DNA of 48,272 nt from Flavobacterium sp. YO12 (GTDB lineage: Bacteria > Bacteroidota > Bacteroidia > Flavobacteriales > Flavobacteriaceae). Shown here in pieces: positions 7,642 to 16,067 of this stretch. The notes beneath the pieces are model-generated. The model was not told where the DNA came from. It searched no databases and was given only the letters and a program-made list of their open reading frames with translations. Location of the stretch: assembly GCF_004119495.1 (NCBI RefSeq), contig NZ_NRQU01000035.1:1-48272 (forward strand), read 5' to 3'. Both the position numbers and the translations under genes were made by a program. The first letter of the stretch is position 1. Each line of letters opens with the position of its first letter.

Positions 7642-9111
7642 ATGCGAGTATCTGTAGTCCGAAAAAACATAAAATTCATCCCCGATTCAAAAAGAGTTGT
7701 TGCCCGCTATTTTATGAATGGCGAAGAGCGAACGCAGCAAATGGTTGCTCGAATAATGACACTTAACGAAAAGCAGGTTCTAGAGACTCTGGAACAAACA
7801 CTTCGTGAATTTGCAAGACGTCATCGAAACATCTCTTCTATTTTTATCAAACATTGCGAAAAAATAAGTCCAATAATCGAAGCAATGCAAATTGACTACG
7901 ACGGAATGTCTCTGGATCGAAAAATGCTTATTGGTTCGTATTGCACAATGGAATATGCGATCGAGTCAGCAGCTATCTTCAACCCTTCTATTGTCGAAGA
8001 TTTTGATCAATCTGGGTTGGAGGCAGGCGAAAAACGTGTTATCATATCTTTTCGCGCAACGGGCGAAGGTCATATATCTTCAATTGTTTTTAGAAGAGGA
8101 ATTCTGGATAAGCACAACAATTTGCAGATTATGAAAATTGGTCACAACATTGACAAAGCTGAAATTGAACACAAAACTTTATTCAACAAAGAACGTTTCT
8201 TGACTAAGTTGTATGAAATGCATACTAAAGACAAATACATTGTTCAGATTATGCAGGATTTACCAGATGAATTTGAGTTTGCTATTTTAAAAAATATGCT
8301 GAATACTGCTTTAGGCGATCCATCTATTCGAGAAGAAAGAAGAACGGCACTTGAAGAAATACTTTGGCTTGCTAATTCATTTTATGATCTGCTTTTCAAA
8401 CACGATTCTGATATTACAGAGCGTGTTATATTTCCGATTTCTGACTCTGAAAGCCGCGGAATCGAAGACGCTCGTTTTGTTCGTTTTATTGACGACGACG
8501 ATTCTGTACGCATTATGGCGACTTATACGGCTTATAATGGTCATACAATTTTACCTAAACTTATTTCTACTGAAGATTTTTATAGTTTTAGAGTAATGCC
8601 TTTGAATGGCGAAGGTGCTCAAAACAAAAATCTTGCTTTATTTCCTCGAAAAATAAAAGGAAAATTTGCAATGCTTGCCAGAATAGACGGCGTAAATAAC
8701 TACATTATGTATTCTGACAGAGTAACACAATGGAACAAAACTATACTTCTTCAGGAGCCGCGTTACACTTGGGAATTTACACAAATAGGAAATTGCGGTT
8801 CTCCTCTTTGGACTGAGGAGGGATGGCTTATTATTACTCACGGTGTTGGCACAATGAGACGTTACTGTATTGGCGCTTCGTTGTTTGATCTTGATGATCC
8901 GTCTAAAGAAATTGGAAGGCTTGCAGAACCGTTGCTTTCTCCGCTTGAAGACGAAAGAGAAGGATATGTGCCAAATGTTGTATACTCGTGCGGTGCCATT
9001 ATTCACAACAACAGCCTTATATTACCTTATGCTGTTTCTGACTACTCTTCTACTTATGCGGTTGTTGATCTTGTTGAATTATTGACTGCTTTAAAGAAAA
9101 GTAAACAATAA
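7642..9111 (+). CDS. Glycoside hydrolase/phosphorylase family 130 protein
   Basis: 489 residues, cytoplasmic (no signal peptide). The C-terminal two thirds form a GH130 five-bladed propeller: GIEDARF near residue 276 is the family motif with the catalytic Asp, then KNLALFPRKIKGKFAML and GNCGSPLWTEEGWLI. GH130 enzymes phosphorolyse or hydrolyse beta-mannosides, mostly mannosyl-glucose or mannooligosaccharides. The roughly 200-residue N-terminal helical extension is longer than in the classical phosphorylases and sets it in a less studied branch. No other sugar gene is adjacent, so the substrate is open. Confidence 0.88.
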   Translation: MRVSVVRKNIKFIPDSKRVVARYFMNGEERTQQMVARIMTLNEKQVLETLEQTLREFARRHRNISSIFIKHCEKISPIIEAMQIDYDGMSLDRKMLIGSYCTMEYAIESAAIFNPSIVEDFDQSGLEAGEKRVIISFRATGEGHISSIVFRRGILDKHNNLQIMKIGHNIDKAEIEHKTLFNKERFLTKLYEMHTKDKYIVQIMQDLPDEFEFAILKNMLNTALGDPSIREERRTALEEILWLANSFYDLLFKHDSDITERVIFPISDSESRGIEDARFVRFIDDDDSVRIMATYTAYNGHTILPKLISTEDFYSFRVMPLNGEGAQNKNLALFPRKIKGKFAMLARIDGVNNYIMYSDRVTQWNKTILLQEPRYTWEFTQIGNCGSPLWTEEGWLIITHGVGTMRRYCIGASLFDLDDPSKEIGRLAEPLLSPLEDEREGYVPNVVYSCGAIIHNNSLILPYAVSDYSSTYAVVDLVELLTALKKSKQ

Positions 9112-9257
9112 TTTCAGAAACAGAAATCGCATAGAATTAGAAATAAATCTAAAAATATAATTTGGAAGAAAATAATCTTAAAAAAGTTTTTCTTTATTTT
9201 GACCTGCGTTACAACAAAACTACAAACTTCATCTTTTAAATTTTAAAATAAAGCTCA

Positions 9258-9821
9258 ATGAAATTAGACCAAATTCTGGATAACATTCTTCCTATACCAG
9301 AAACTTCAAAACGGTTTCTTCAAGATTGTATTGAAGAAAAAAGTTATTCTAAAGGACATATTTTATTGAGAGCTGACAAAATCGAGACTACTATTTATTT
9401 TATCAAAAAGGGAATTGCAAGAGCATATTCCAATCAGAATGACAATGAAGTAACATTTTGGTTTGGTAAAGAGGGCGACACTATTTTATCTATGAAAAGC
9501 TACGTTGTTTATCAAAAGGGATATGAAGATGTTGAGCTGTTAGAAGATTGTGAACTATACGAATTGAAATCAAATAAACTGCAAAAGCTTTTTGAAATCG
9601 ACATTCATATTGCGAACTGGGGCAGAAAATTTGCGGAAAAAGAACTTGTAAAAACAGAAGAACGTCTTATATCACACCAATTTCGAAGCGCAACTGAACG
9701 GTATTTGGAGCTTTTGCAAAATAATCCGCAATTAATTCAACGTGTGCAATTAGGCTATATTGCTTCTTATCTTGGCATTTCACAAGTCAGCTTGAGCAGA
9801 ATTCGCGCTGAAATTAAATAA
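9258..9821 (+). CDS. Crp/Fnr-family transcriptional regulator
   Basis: 187 residues. An N-terminal cyclic-nucleotide-binding-type beta roll (SKGHILLRADKIETTIYFIKKG) is followed by the long dimer helix and a C-terminal helix-turn-helix with IASYLGISQVSLSRIRAEIK. It lacks the conserved cAMP-binding RxxS/T set and any Cys cluster, so neither cAMP nor an Fe-S centre is implied. The SMR exporter gene begins 67 bases downstream in the same direction and is a likely target or partner. Confidence 0.9.
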   Translation: MKLDQILDNILPIPETSKRFLQDCIEEKSYSKGHILLRADKIETTIYFIKKGIARAYSNQNDNEVTFWFGKEGDTILSMKSYVVYQKGYEDVELLEDCELYELKSNKLQKLFEIDIHIANWGRKFAEKELVKTEERLISHQFRSATERYLELLQNNPQLIQRVQLGYIASYLGISQVSLSRIRAEIK

Positions 9822-9888
9822 CTTTTATTTTTTAACATTTGTTAAAATCTCTCTGACTTCCTTTTCTAATCTTTGCACAAAAAAAGAT

Positions 9889-10215
9889 ATGAATTGGATT
9901 GTTTTAATTATTGCGGGATTATTTGAAGTTGCTTTTGCTACCTGTTTAGGAAAAGCTAAAGAATCAACTGGAAATGAAATGTATTTATGGTATACTGGTT
10001 TCTTGATTTCTCTTACAATCAGTATGGCACTTTTGATAAAAGCAACGCAAACGTTACCAATAGGCACGGCTTATGCAGTATGGACTGGTATTGGTGCGGT
10101 AGGAACTGTTTTGGTTGGGATTTTAGTTTTTAAAGATCCTGCTAACTTCTGGCGACTTTTCTTTATCACTACTCTTATTGGGTCAATTATTGGATTGAAA
10201 TCATTATCACATTAA
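9889..10215 (+). CDS. SMR-family exporter, SugE/Gdx-like
   Basis: 108 residues with four membrane helices. The start MNWIVLIIAGLFEVAFA has the essential membrane Glu at position 13. The segment LPIGTAYAVWTGIGAVGT and the ending IGLKSLSH resemble the SugE/Gdx branch, which exports guanidinium and some quaternary amines, more than EmrE. It works as an antiparallel dimer in the inner membrane. Only one subunit gene is present, as expected for Gdx. No guanidine riboswitch is evident in the 67-base gap upstream. Confidence 0.9.
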   Translation: MNWIVLIIAGLFEVAFATCLGKAKESTGNEMYLWYTGFLISLTISMALLIKATQTLPIGTAYAVWTGIGAVGTVLVGILVFKDPANFWRLFFITTLIGSIIGLKSLSH

Positions 10216-10276
10216 TAAAATGTTCCCCAACATTTTTAAGAACTGCTTACAGCTTTTTCTATTTAAAACTTAATTG

Positions 10277-11185
10277 TTAGACTAAGCTGTTTGCCGTTTG
10301 TTTTCGAATTGCTTTTGCTTTTTTAACTTTTGCTACATTAAGATAAACTATAGATCCAAGCATCACGGCTATACCTATTATCTGCAAAAAACTAACTTTT
10401 TCTCCTAAAATAATATGCGCACAAAAAACGGCGGCAGGCAATTCTAACGTCAGTAAGACAGAACTTAAACCGGCTCCAATTTTTGGCATTCCCACAGAAA
10501 AACAAATTGGCGGAATCACCGTTCCAAAAATGGCTAAAAATGTTCCCCATTGCAGCAACCCAAAATCTAAATGCGTACTTGTAACAATCGCTTCGCAGTT
10601 AATTAAAAAGATTATCATTGCCGACCCGCTTGTCATTAAAGCGCTTTTTTCGAACATTGGCGTCTCTTTTCCTATTTTGCTGGTAAAAACAATGTAAAGC
10701 GTATAAAGTAATGCTGACAATAAACTTAGTAAAACACCAATAATTGAAATATTAGAATTCCCTAGATCTAAAAGATTACCAGCTAAAACAGTTCCTAAGA
10801 TTACAAAAACGGCACACCAAACCTCAACAGCATTTGGTTTTTTCTTAAAAAAGATCCACTCAACGGCAATGCTAAGCCAAGTGATCTGCATTAGTAAAAC
10901 AATTGCCAATGAAGCTGGAATATAAGCTACATAAAGATAATAAGTATAAGTCGAGGTTCCCATTGAAGTTCCTGCCAAGAGTAATTTCCAATTTGGGGTA
11001 ATTTTTTTTCTGTTCTTTATACTTTTAAAAAGTACTATTGTCCACAAAATCAAAGTTCCCATTAAAGCCTGAGTCAATGTAACTTCTCCTGCGGTATAAC
11101 CTTGTCCGTAGGCAATTTTAGCAAATGATGAAAGCATTCCAAAACTTAATGCTCCCAATGCTACAACGAGTATATATTTATTCAT
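10277..11185 (-). CDS. EamA-family (DMT) exporter
   Basis: 302 residues from ATG 11185; the upstream in-frame ATG at 11230 adds 15 non-hydrophobic residues and overlaps a -7 box, so it was rejected. About ten membrane helices form two EamA repeats, with the second-half signature ALLYTLYIVFTSKIG and a final IGIAVMLGSIVYLNVAK. Such transporters export amino acids or metabolites. The gene is divergent from an Lrp/AsnC regulator, a common pairing for amino-acid exporters. A minus-strand -7 box TACTTTTG lies at 11218-11225. Confidence 0.88.
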   Translation of the reverse strand: MNKYILVVALGALSFGMLSSFAKIAYGQGYTAGEVTLTQALMGTLILWTIVLFKSIKNRKKITPNWKLLLAGTSMGTSTYTYYLYVAYIPASLAIVLLMQITWLSIAVEWIFFKKKPNAVEVWCAVFVILGTVLAGNLLDLGNSNISIIGVLLSLLSALLYTLYIVFTSKIGKETPMFEKSALMTSGSAMIIFLINCEAIVTSTHLDFGLLQWGTFLAIFGTVIPPICFSVGMPKIGAGLSSVLLTLELPAAVFCAHIILGEKVSFLQIIGIAVMLGSIVYLNVAKVKKAKAIRKQTANSLV

Positions 11186-11348
11186 TATTTCAACTAAAAA
11201 TCTATTTTTTGTCCAAACAAAAGTATACAACAGCGAACAATAATCTATATTAACAAAATAAATATGTATTTTATTCTTAAAAAACGCATATTAATCATTT
11301 TTTGTTCTAAATTAGAATATTTTTTATTATCTAACTGGAAAAAATCCG

Positions 11349-11807
11349 ATGCAAGAATTAAACAAACAAGAAATTGAGTTATTGAGAATCCTTCAAAAAA
11401 ATGCAAAATTTGACATTACGGATCTAACTGAGAAATTAAACATGTCGAGAACTTCTGTTTATGACCGAATAAAAAAACTGGAGACCGAAGGCTATATAAA
11501 GGATTATGTTGCGATAATTGATCCGAAAAAAGTAGGATTGAATTTTACCGTAATTATAAATGTTTCACTAAATAGTCAGCGTCTTGAACTTGTAGAAGAA
11601 TTTACTAAACAGGTGGCTGCTCTTGAAGAAGTGGTTGAAGGATATATTACTGGAGGAATTTTTGATTATGTTTTAAAAGTGGTTGTAAAAGATCCTGAAG
11701 CTTTTAACGATTTTATTCGAAAACTTTCGGTAATTCCGAACATCAGTAAAGTTCAGAGTTCGTTTGTGATGAATTATATAAAGCAATCAACAAATTTGCA
11801 TTTTTAA
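11349..11807 (+). CDS. Lrp/AsnC-family transcriptional regulator
   Basis: 152 residues. N-terminal helix-turn-helix (ELLRILQKNAKFDITDLTEKLNMSRTSVYDRIKKLE) and C-terminal RAM domain with VVEGYITGGIFDYVLKVVVKD, the amino-acid-sensing ferredoxin-like fold. Length is typical. Divergent transcription from the EamA exporter across 163 bases suggests it controls that gene in response to an amino acid. Confidence 0.93.
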   Translation: MQELNKQEIELLRILQKNAKFDITDLTEKLNMSRTSVYDRIKKLETEGYIKDYVAIIDPKKVGLNFTVIINVSLNSQRLELVEEFTKQVAALEEVVEGYITGGIFDYVLKVVVKDPEAFNDFIRKLSVIPNISKVQSSFVMNYIKQSTNLHF

Positions 11808-12007
11808 TCTAAGAAAATCCTATTTGCTTAAAAATTTTGCTTTGTCTTGAACACAGCACCGTACAGCTTGCTTTACGCTCTTAATAAAAACCTTACAATA
11901 CTCTAAAAAATGAGTTAAAATAGACTGTGGAGAAGAATTTTTCTTCATAAAAAAATATATTTGTCTAAAACATTATTGCCCTTTTTAGAAGCAAAAAAAA
12001 CATTAGT

Positions 12008-12571
12008 ATGGATAATGAAAAATTTATTTTCTGCCTAGAAGGCGTTCAGGATGTAGATAACATTACAGCTACTGATGTGGTCAAAAATCTTGAAGAAATT
12101 GCTTTTGACCAAGGTATTGCCAGCATATACAAAACCTGTGATACGATAGAAAGTCTAGAAGAAAGCCTAAATACATTACTGTATGATGATCATAATTTTA
12201 AGGATTATGAAATTATTTATCTGGTAATGCCTGGTCAGGAAAATAATATCTGTCTTCATGATTATTACTACAGTTTAGAAGAAATAGCAGAACTTTTTGA
12301 AGGAAAAATGAAAGGAAAAATTATTCATTTTGCCAATAAAAAAAGATTAGATCTTAATGATGATGAAGCGCAGTATTTTCTTGATATTACTGGTGCTCGT
12401 GCCATTTCGGGCTATGGTTCTTCTTATAATAAAATTGCCAGCTGCAGTACTATTGACAAGGCTTTTTTCAGTTTATATCAAGAAAACGACGATCTTACCG
12501 AAGTGGTCGAAGATTTATACCAAAAACACTATGCACTTTGCAAATTACTAGATTTTAGATTGTATTATTAA
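12008..12571 (+). CDS. DUF6642-like protein, possibly an inactive caspase-like fold
   Basis: 187 acidic residues, no signal peptide. The layout FIFCLEG at the start, YEIIYLVMPGQE, KGKIIHFANKKRL, then TGARAISGYGSSYN and a final helical region recalls, by memory, the DUF6642/CHAT-type caspase-like layout. In those proteins a His follows the first strand and a Cys the second; here these positions read VMPG and ANKKRL, so neither residue is present. Family and activity are inference. A -7 box TATATTTG lies at 11956-11963. The AraC gene begins two bases after the stop, so the pair is an operon. Confidence 0.6.
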   Translation: MDNEKFIFCLEGVQDVDNITATDVVKNLEEIAFDQGIASIYKTCDTIESLEESLNTLLYDDHNFKDYEIIYLVMPGQENNICLHDYYYSLEEIAELFEGKMKGKIIHFANKKRLDLNDDEAQYFLDITGARAISGYGSSYNKIASCSTIDKAFFSLYQENDDLTEVVEDLYQKHYALCKLLDFRLYY

Positions 12572-12573
12572 GT

Positions 12574-13494
12574 ATGAAAACAAAGGCAGATGAAAATGTA
12601 AAAACATACGAAGCAAAGGGATTTAGAGAGAAATTTTTAGGCGAGGACAATCCGATGCATGTTCTTTTCAGATCAAACTCGGATCATTTTTTCTGTTTAA
12701 AAATGGAAGAAATGATGCGTTTGCGGTATCCTGTTCCTCCTTCCAAACACAGCTGTCATACTTTAATTTTTGTAAGCTCAGGTTCACATATTATGAAGTC
12801 GGGATACGAAGAGTACCAAACGGTTTCTAATGAAATTATTGTTGTTCCTGCAGGTCAAGTGTTTTCAATAAAAAACATCAACAATGCGCATAATGGCTAT
12901 ATCTGTCAATTTCATCCTGATATTTTAATTGGAAAATATGGTAATCGGGAAATGCTGAATGATTTTGATTTTTTGAAAATTTCCGGCAACCCTAAAGTTA
13001 CTTTGACTCCAGAGGATGTGCCTGATGTAGTAACCATTTTAAACCGACTTCAAAAAGAATATTCTGAAACGACAACTGCAAATTTAAATATTGTGCAATC
13101 GTATTTAATTGCTTTGTTTCATGAAATGAACAAAAATTCAATTAAAGTTTCCAAAAACATTTCGGCTGCTGAGGTTATTACAAATAAGTTCAAGGAACTA
13201 ATTCATCAAAACATTAAGACACAGCATTTGGTTCATTATTATGCATCTCTGCTAAATGTTACTCCAAACCATTTAAACAAATCGGTAAAAACTGTTACAG
13301 GCAAATCTGCTGCCAAATGGATTGATGAAACCATATTGCTTGAGGCTAAATATCTGCTTTTTCAAACGACACTTTCTGTAAGTGAAATCGCTATACAAGT
13401 AGGTCACGAAGACCAATCGTACTTTAGTCGTTTCTTTAAAAAACATGAAAGAATTACTCCTATTCAATACCGAAAAATGATTGATAAGTCCTAA
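12574..13494 (+). CDS. AraC-family transcriptional regulator
   Basis: 306 residues. The N-terminal half is a cupin-type sensor (HTLIFVSSGSHIMKSG, IIVVPAGQVFSI). The C-terminal 100 residues hold the two AraC helix-turn-helix motifs, with ASLLNVTPNHLNKSVK and the second-helix signature VSEIAIQVGHEDQSYFSRFF. It is translationally close to the DUF6642-like gene (2-base gap), so the two probably act together. The effector is unknown. Confidence 0.9.
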   Translation: MKTKADENVKTYEAKGFREKFLGEDNPMHVLFRSNSDHFFCLKMEEMMRLRYPVPPSKHSCHTLIFVSSGSHIMKSGYEEYQTVSNEIIVVPAGQVFSIKNINNAHNGYICQFHPDILIGKYGNREMLNDFDFLKISGNPKVTLTPEDVPDVVTILNRLQKEYSETTTANLNIVQSYLIALFHEMNKNSIKVSKNISAAEVITNKFKELIHQNIKTQHLVHYYASLLNVTPNHLNKSVKTVTGKSAAKWIDETILLEAKYLLFQTTLSVSEIAIQVGHEDQSYFSRFFKKHERITPIQYRKMIDKS

Positions 13495-13565
13495 TTATTG
13501 ATTATTGAATCCTATTAAACACGATTGCTTTTTTCAGAAATTTGCCTCTTCAAAAAATGCAAATT

Positions 13566-13766
13566 ATGATTTATGTATTTAAAACTTCTGTAGACAGCAC
13601 TTCAAAATTTGAGTCGGCTTCTGCATTGCTTCACGAATTGCTGCCTGATACTTTATGGAATTTTGATTTGGAAGACTGTGATAATATTTTGAGAATTGAC
13701 AGCGAACTCGACATTCCTAATTTGATTCTTAATAATGCTGTTTTTGACTGTATTGAATTAGAATAA
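13566..13766 (+). CDS. Small acidic protein, unknown function
   Basis: 66 residues from ATG 13566 (in-frame ATG 13557 and TTG 13542 are also possible). MIYVFKTSVDSTSK followed by LLPDTLWNFDLEDCDNILRIDSE resembles small ferredoxin-like (HMA-like) proteins of Bacteroidota that lack the CxxC metal motif. No signal peptide. It is followed by the pentapeptide-repeat gene. Confidence 0.6.
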   Translation: MIYVFKTSVDSTSKFESASALLHELLPDTLWNFDLEDCDNILRIDSELDIPNLILNNAVFDCIELE

Positions 13767-13799
13767 AACTTAAATATTTATAACGCCTTCACATATTTT

Positions 13800-14372
13800 A
13801 TGGAATCTAAATTATACCAAAACCGAACTTTTGACACTGTGGATTACTCTGATCAAAGTTTATCGAATACTGAATTTGTAAACTGCGAGTTTGTCAATTG
13901 CAACTTTTCTAAAAGCGATTTAAGTCATAATGATTTTCTAGATTCTACTTTTAAAAACTGTAATCTTTCGCTGGCGATTCTTAAAAATACGGGATTAAAA
14001 AACATCAATTTCATTGGCTGCAAATTAATGGGATTAGATTTTAGCGCCAGCAACAGCTTTTTGTTTTCAATGAATTTTCAAGATTGTCTTTTAGATTATT
14101 CGACTTTCATTTACAAAAAACTAAAGAAAACTAATTTTGTTGACTGCTCTATAAAAGATGTCGATTTCTCGAATACCGATTTGTCTTTGTCTCTTTTTAA
14201 AAATTGTGATCTATCCAATGCCACTTTTCAGGATTGTATTTTAGAAAAAACTGATTTTAGAACGTCTAAGAATTATGCTTTTGATCCATCTGAAAATAAG
14301 ATCAAAAAAACTAAAGTTTCGCACGCTGCGCTTGCTGGATTATTAGAAAAATTTGATTTGGAAATTGAATAA
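13800..14372 (+). CDS. Pentapeptide-repeat protein
   Basis: 190 residues. From about residue 20 to 165 the sequence follows A(D/N)LXX-type five-residue repeats such as TEFVNCEFVNCNFSKSDLS, which build a right-handed square beta-helix. Qnr and MfpA share this fold and bind gyrase, but similar proteins without that role are frequent, so resistance function should not be assumed. No signal peptide. A strong terminator follows. Confidence 0.88.
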   Translation: MESKLYQNRTFDTVDYSDQSLSNTEFVNCEFVNCNFSKSDLSHNDFLDSTFKNCNLSLAILKNTGLKNINFIGCKLMGLDFSASNSFLFSMNFQDCLLDYSTFIYKKLKKTNFVDCSIKDVDFSNTDLSLSLFKNCDLSNATFQDCILEKTDFRTSKNYAFDPSENKIKKTKVSHAALAGLLEKFDLEIE

Positions 14373-14410
14373 TTTTTCGTCCTTTATGAAAATACCATTG
14401 TCTAAATAAA

Positions 14411-14443
14411 AAAAGGGATGCAAAATAAAATTGCATCCCTTTT
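14411..14443. terminator. Bidirectional terminator between convergent genes
   Basis: AAAAGGGATGCAA and TTGCATCCCTTTT form a 13-bp stem with a seven-base loop. T runs on both strands let it end both the pentapeptide gene and the susCD-type operon. Confidence 0.88.
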
Positions 14444-14465
14444 CTAACTAAAACTTAAATACAAA

Positions 14466-16040
14466 CTAAGGTCTCCAACGTGGATCTCCTATTTTATTAT
14501 CAATTAATGTTTGATTCTTAACTGTAAAATTCCCTGTTGCCGCACTTGTAAATTGTGGGTCTAACGTTGTGTATGTTGCAGATTTATCAACCGTTATTGC
14601 TGCCGCTCCTACTGTATACAACAAACTAGCATTAAAGTAGTTATTTGATACAAATGTTGGCGGAGTTGTAGGCGTTCCTGTTCCGTTTTGGTTTGAATAA
14701 ATTGCTGTTGTTCCTGCAATTATTGTATTTTTCACCGTAGAGGTATTAGCTCCAAATCGAAGATATAAAATTCTTTTTGATGCTACGTTACTTGAAACAT
14801 TATACAAAGTACTGCTGTCGATTAATACATTTGATGTTAAACCTGTACCTGTTAATCCTGCGTTATCGATACGAATAAATTCACGTCCGATTGAACAAGA
14901 GTCAAATGTGCTGTTTTTAACCACTACACTTGCCACATATGTATTTCTAAAATCTATTGTTTCAGCTTGCTGGTTAGTACTTACGTTTTTAATTACACTA
15001 TTTTCTACTGTAAACGAAGCTACTTTTGCAGCGTTAACACTTCCGTAAACTAAAGCTCTTAGGTAATCATGAACATAACAACCGCTGATTAAGATATCTT
15101 CATATATTGCAGACGCTGTATTGATCGTAATAAAGCTGAAATCACCTACTCCTGCTCCATCTAACTCTAAATCAATTAATGAAAAATCAGCTGTTCCAGA
15201 GTTTAATGTGAATTTAACATGCAGCTTTGGTTTATCAGCAGGGCGTAATCCTCTTATGGTAATTGATTTATTCACAATTATATCTCCTTTATACACGTTG
15301 TAATCTCCTGGCATTAAAACTAGAATTGCTCCAGAAGCCGCTTCGGTTATTTTCGCATTTAAATCGTCTTCTGGTTTCACTAAGATTCCAGTTCCAATAT
15401 CAATTCCAGTAGTAAAGGTTCTAACGCCTCTTTTCTTTGTTCCATTTAATAAAGTTGCTGTATAATTAGTTTCACCTGTTAAACCTGTTACTTTAGCAAC
15501 TCCAGCTGCTTTTTCTGCCGGCGTAATAGCATGTGTAATATTGCCCGGCATAACAGAAATTTGTGTAACTGAACTATTAGGCGTCCATCTTAAAGTCACT
15601 TCTTTTGCTTCAATATCAGCGTCAGCAACTGGAAATAAAATTTGCTCGGTTAATGTTGTCGCACTTGTAACTGTCCATTTAGAATCTGCCACTCCTGCTG
15701 AACTTACAGCTTTCACTCTAATAGAATAAACTGTTTCTCCTTCTAATGCAACTTGAACCGGCAATTCTTTTGGCGCTACATTTACGGTTTTATAAATTGT
15801 AGTGAAGTTGATATCATCTGCACTAAATTCCACTACATAATGATCTGCATCCTCTTTAACAGTCCAGTTCAATTCGACTGTAGTTTGATTTCTAATTGTT
15901 GCTGTAAGTGCTACCGGAGAAAATGCTCTATCTGCCCCGATGTCTTGTAAGACTGCTTCATTGTAACTTTCGCAGCCGGCGCTTAGTACTGCTAATAAAA
16001 ACACAGTCAGCAAGCCCTTAAATATATATTTTGCTTTCAT
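14466..16040 (-). CDS. Surface lipoprotein: Fn3 domains plus DUF4957/DUF5123 beta-helix
   Basis: 524 residues. A lipoprotein signal ends LLAVLSAGCES, with Cys at about residue 23. Two fibronectin-III-like domains follow (ATIRNQTTVELNWTV and KEVTLRWTP). From about residue 215 a right-handed parallel beta-helix runs to the end (IVNKSITIRGL, VVVKNSTFDSC), closing with the GDPRW motif typical of DUF5123. It is the third gene after susC and susD, the place of SusE/F-type glycan-binding or lyase-like proteins. The beta-helix hints at an acidic glycan such as pectin, but no catalytic residues could be assigned. Confidence 0.85.
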   Translation of the reverse strand: MKAKYIFKGLLTVFLLAVLSAGCESYNEAVLQDIGADRAFSPVALTATIRNQTTVELNWTVKEDADHYVVEFSADDINFTTIYKTVNVAPKELPVQVALEGETVYSIRVKAVSSAGVADSKWTVTSATTLTEQILFPVADADIEAKEVTLRWTPNSSVTQISVMPGNITHAITPAEKAAGVAKVTGLTGETNYTATLLNGTKKRGVRTFTTGIDIGTGILVKPEDDLNAKITEAASGAILVLMPGDYNVYKGDIIVNKSITIRGLRPADKPKLHVKFTLNSGTADFSLIDLELDGAGVGDFSFITINTASAIYEDILISGCYVHDYLRALVYGSVNAAKVASFTVENSVIKNVSTNQQAETIDFRNTYVASVVVKNSTFDSCSIGREFIRIDNAGLTGTGLTSNVLIDSSTLYNVSSNVASKRILYLRFGANTSTVKNTIIAGTTAIYSNQNGTGTPTTPPTFVSNNYFNASLLYTVGAAAITVDKSATYTTLDPQFTSAATGNFTVKNQTLIDNKIGDPRWRP

Positions 16041-16067
16041 AATTATATTACTATCAATTAATTATTA

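Noticed and set aside
9822..9888. Guanidine riboswitch before the SugE/Gdx-like gene
   Set aside because: The gap is only 67 bases, AT-rich and without a suitable fold.
13800..14372. Quinolone-resistance (Qnr) function of the pentapeptide-repeat protein
   Set aside because: The fold alone does not show gyrase binding, and the typical Qnr loops could not be recognised.
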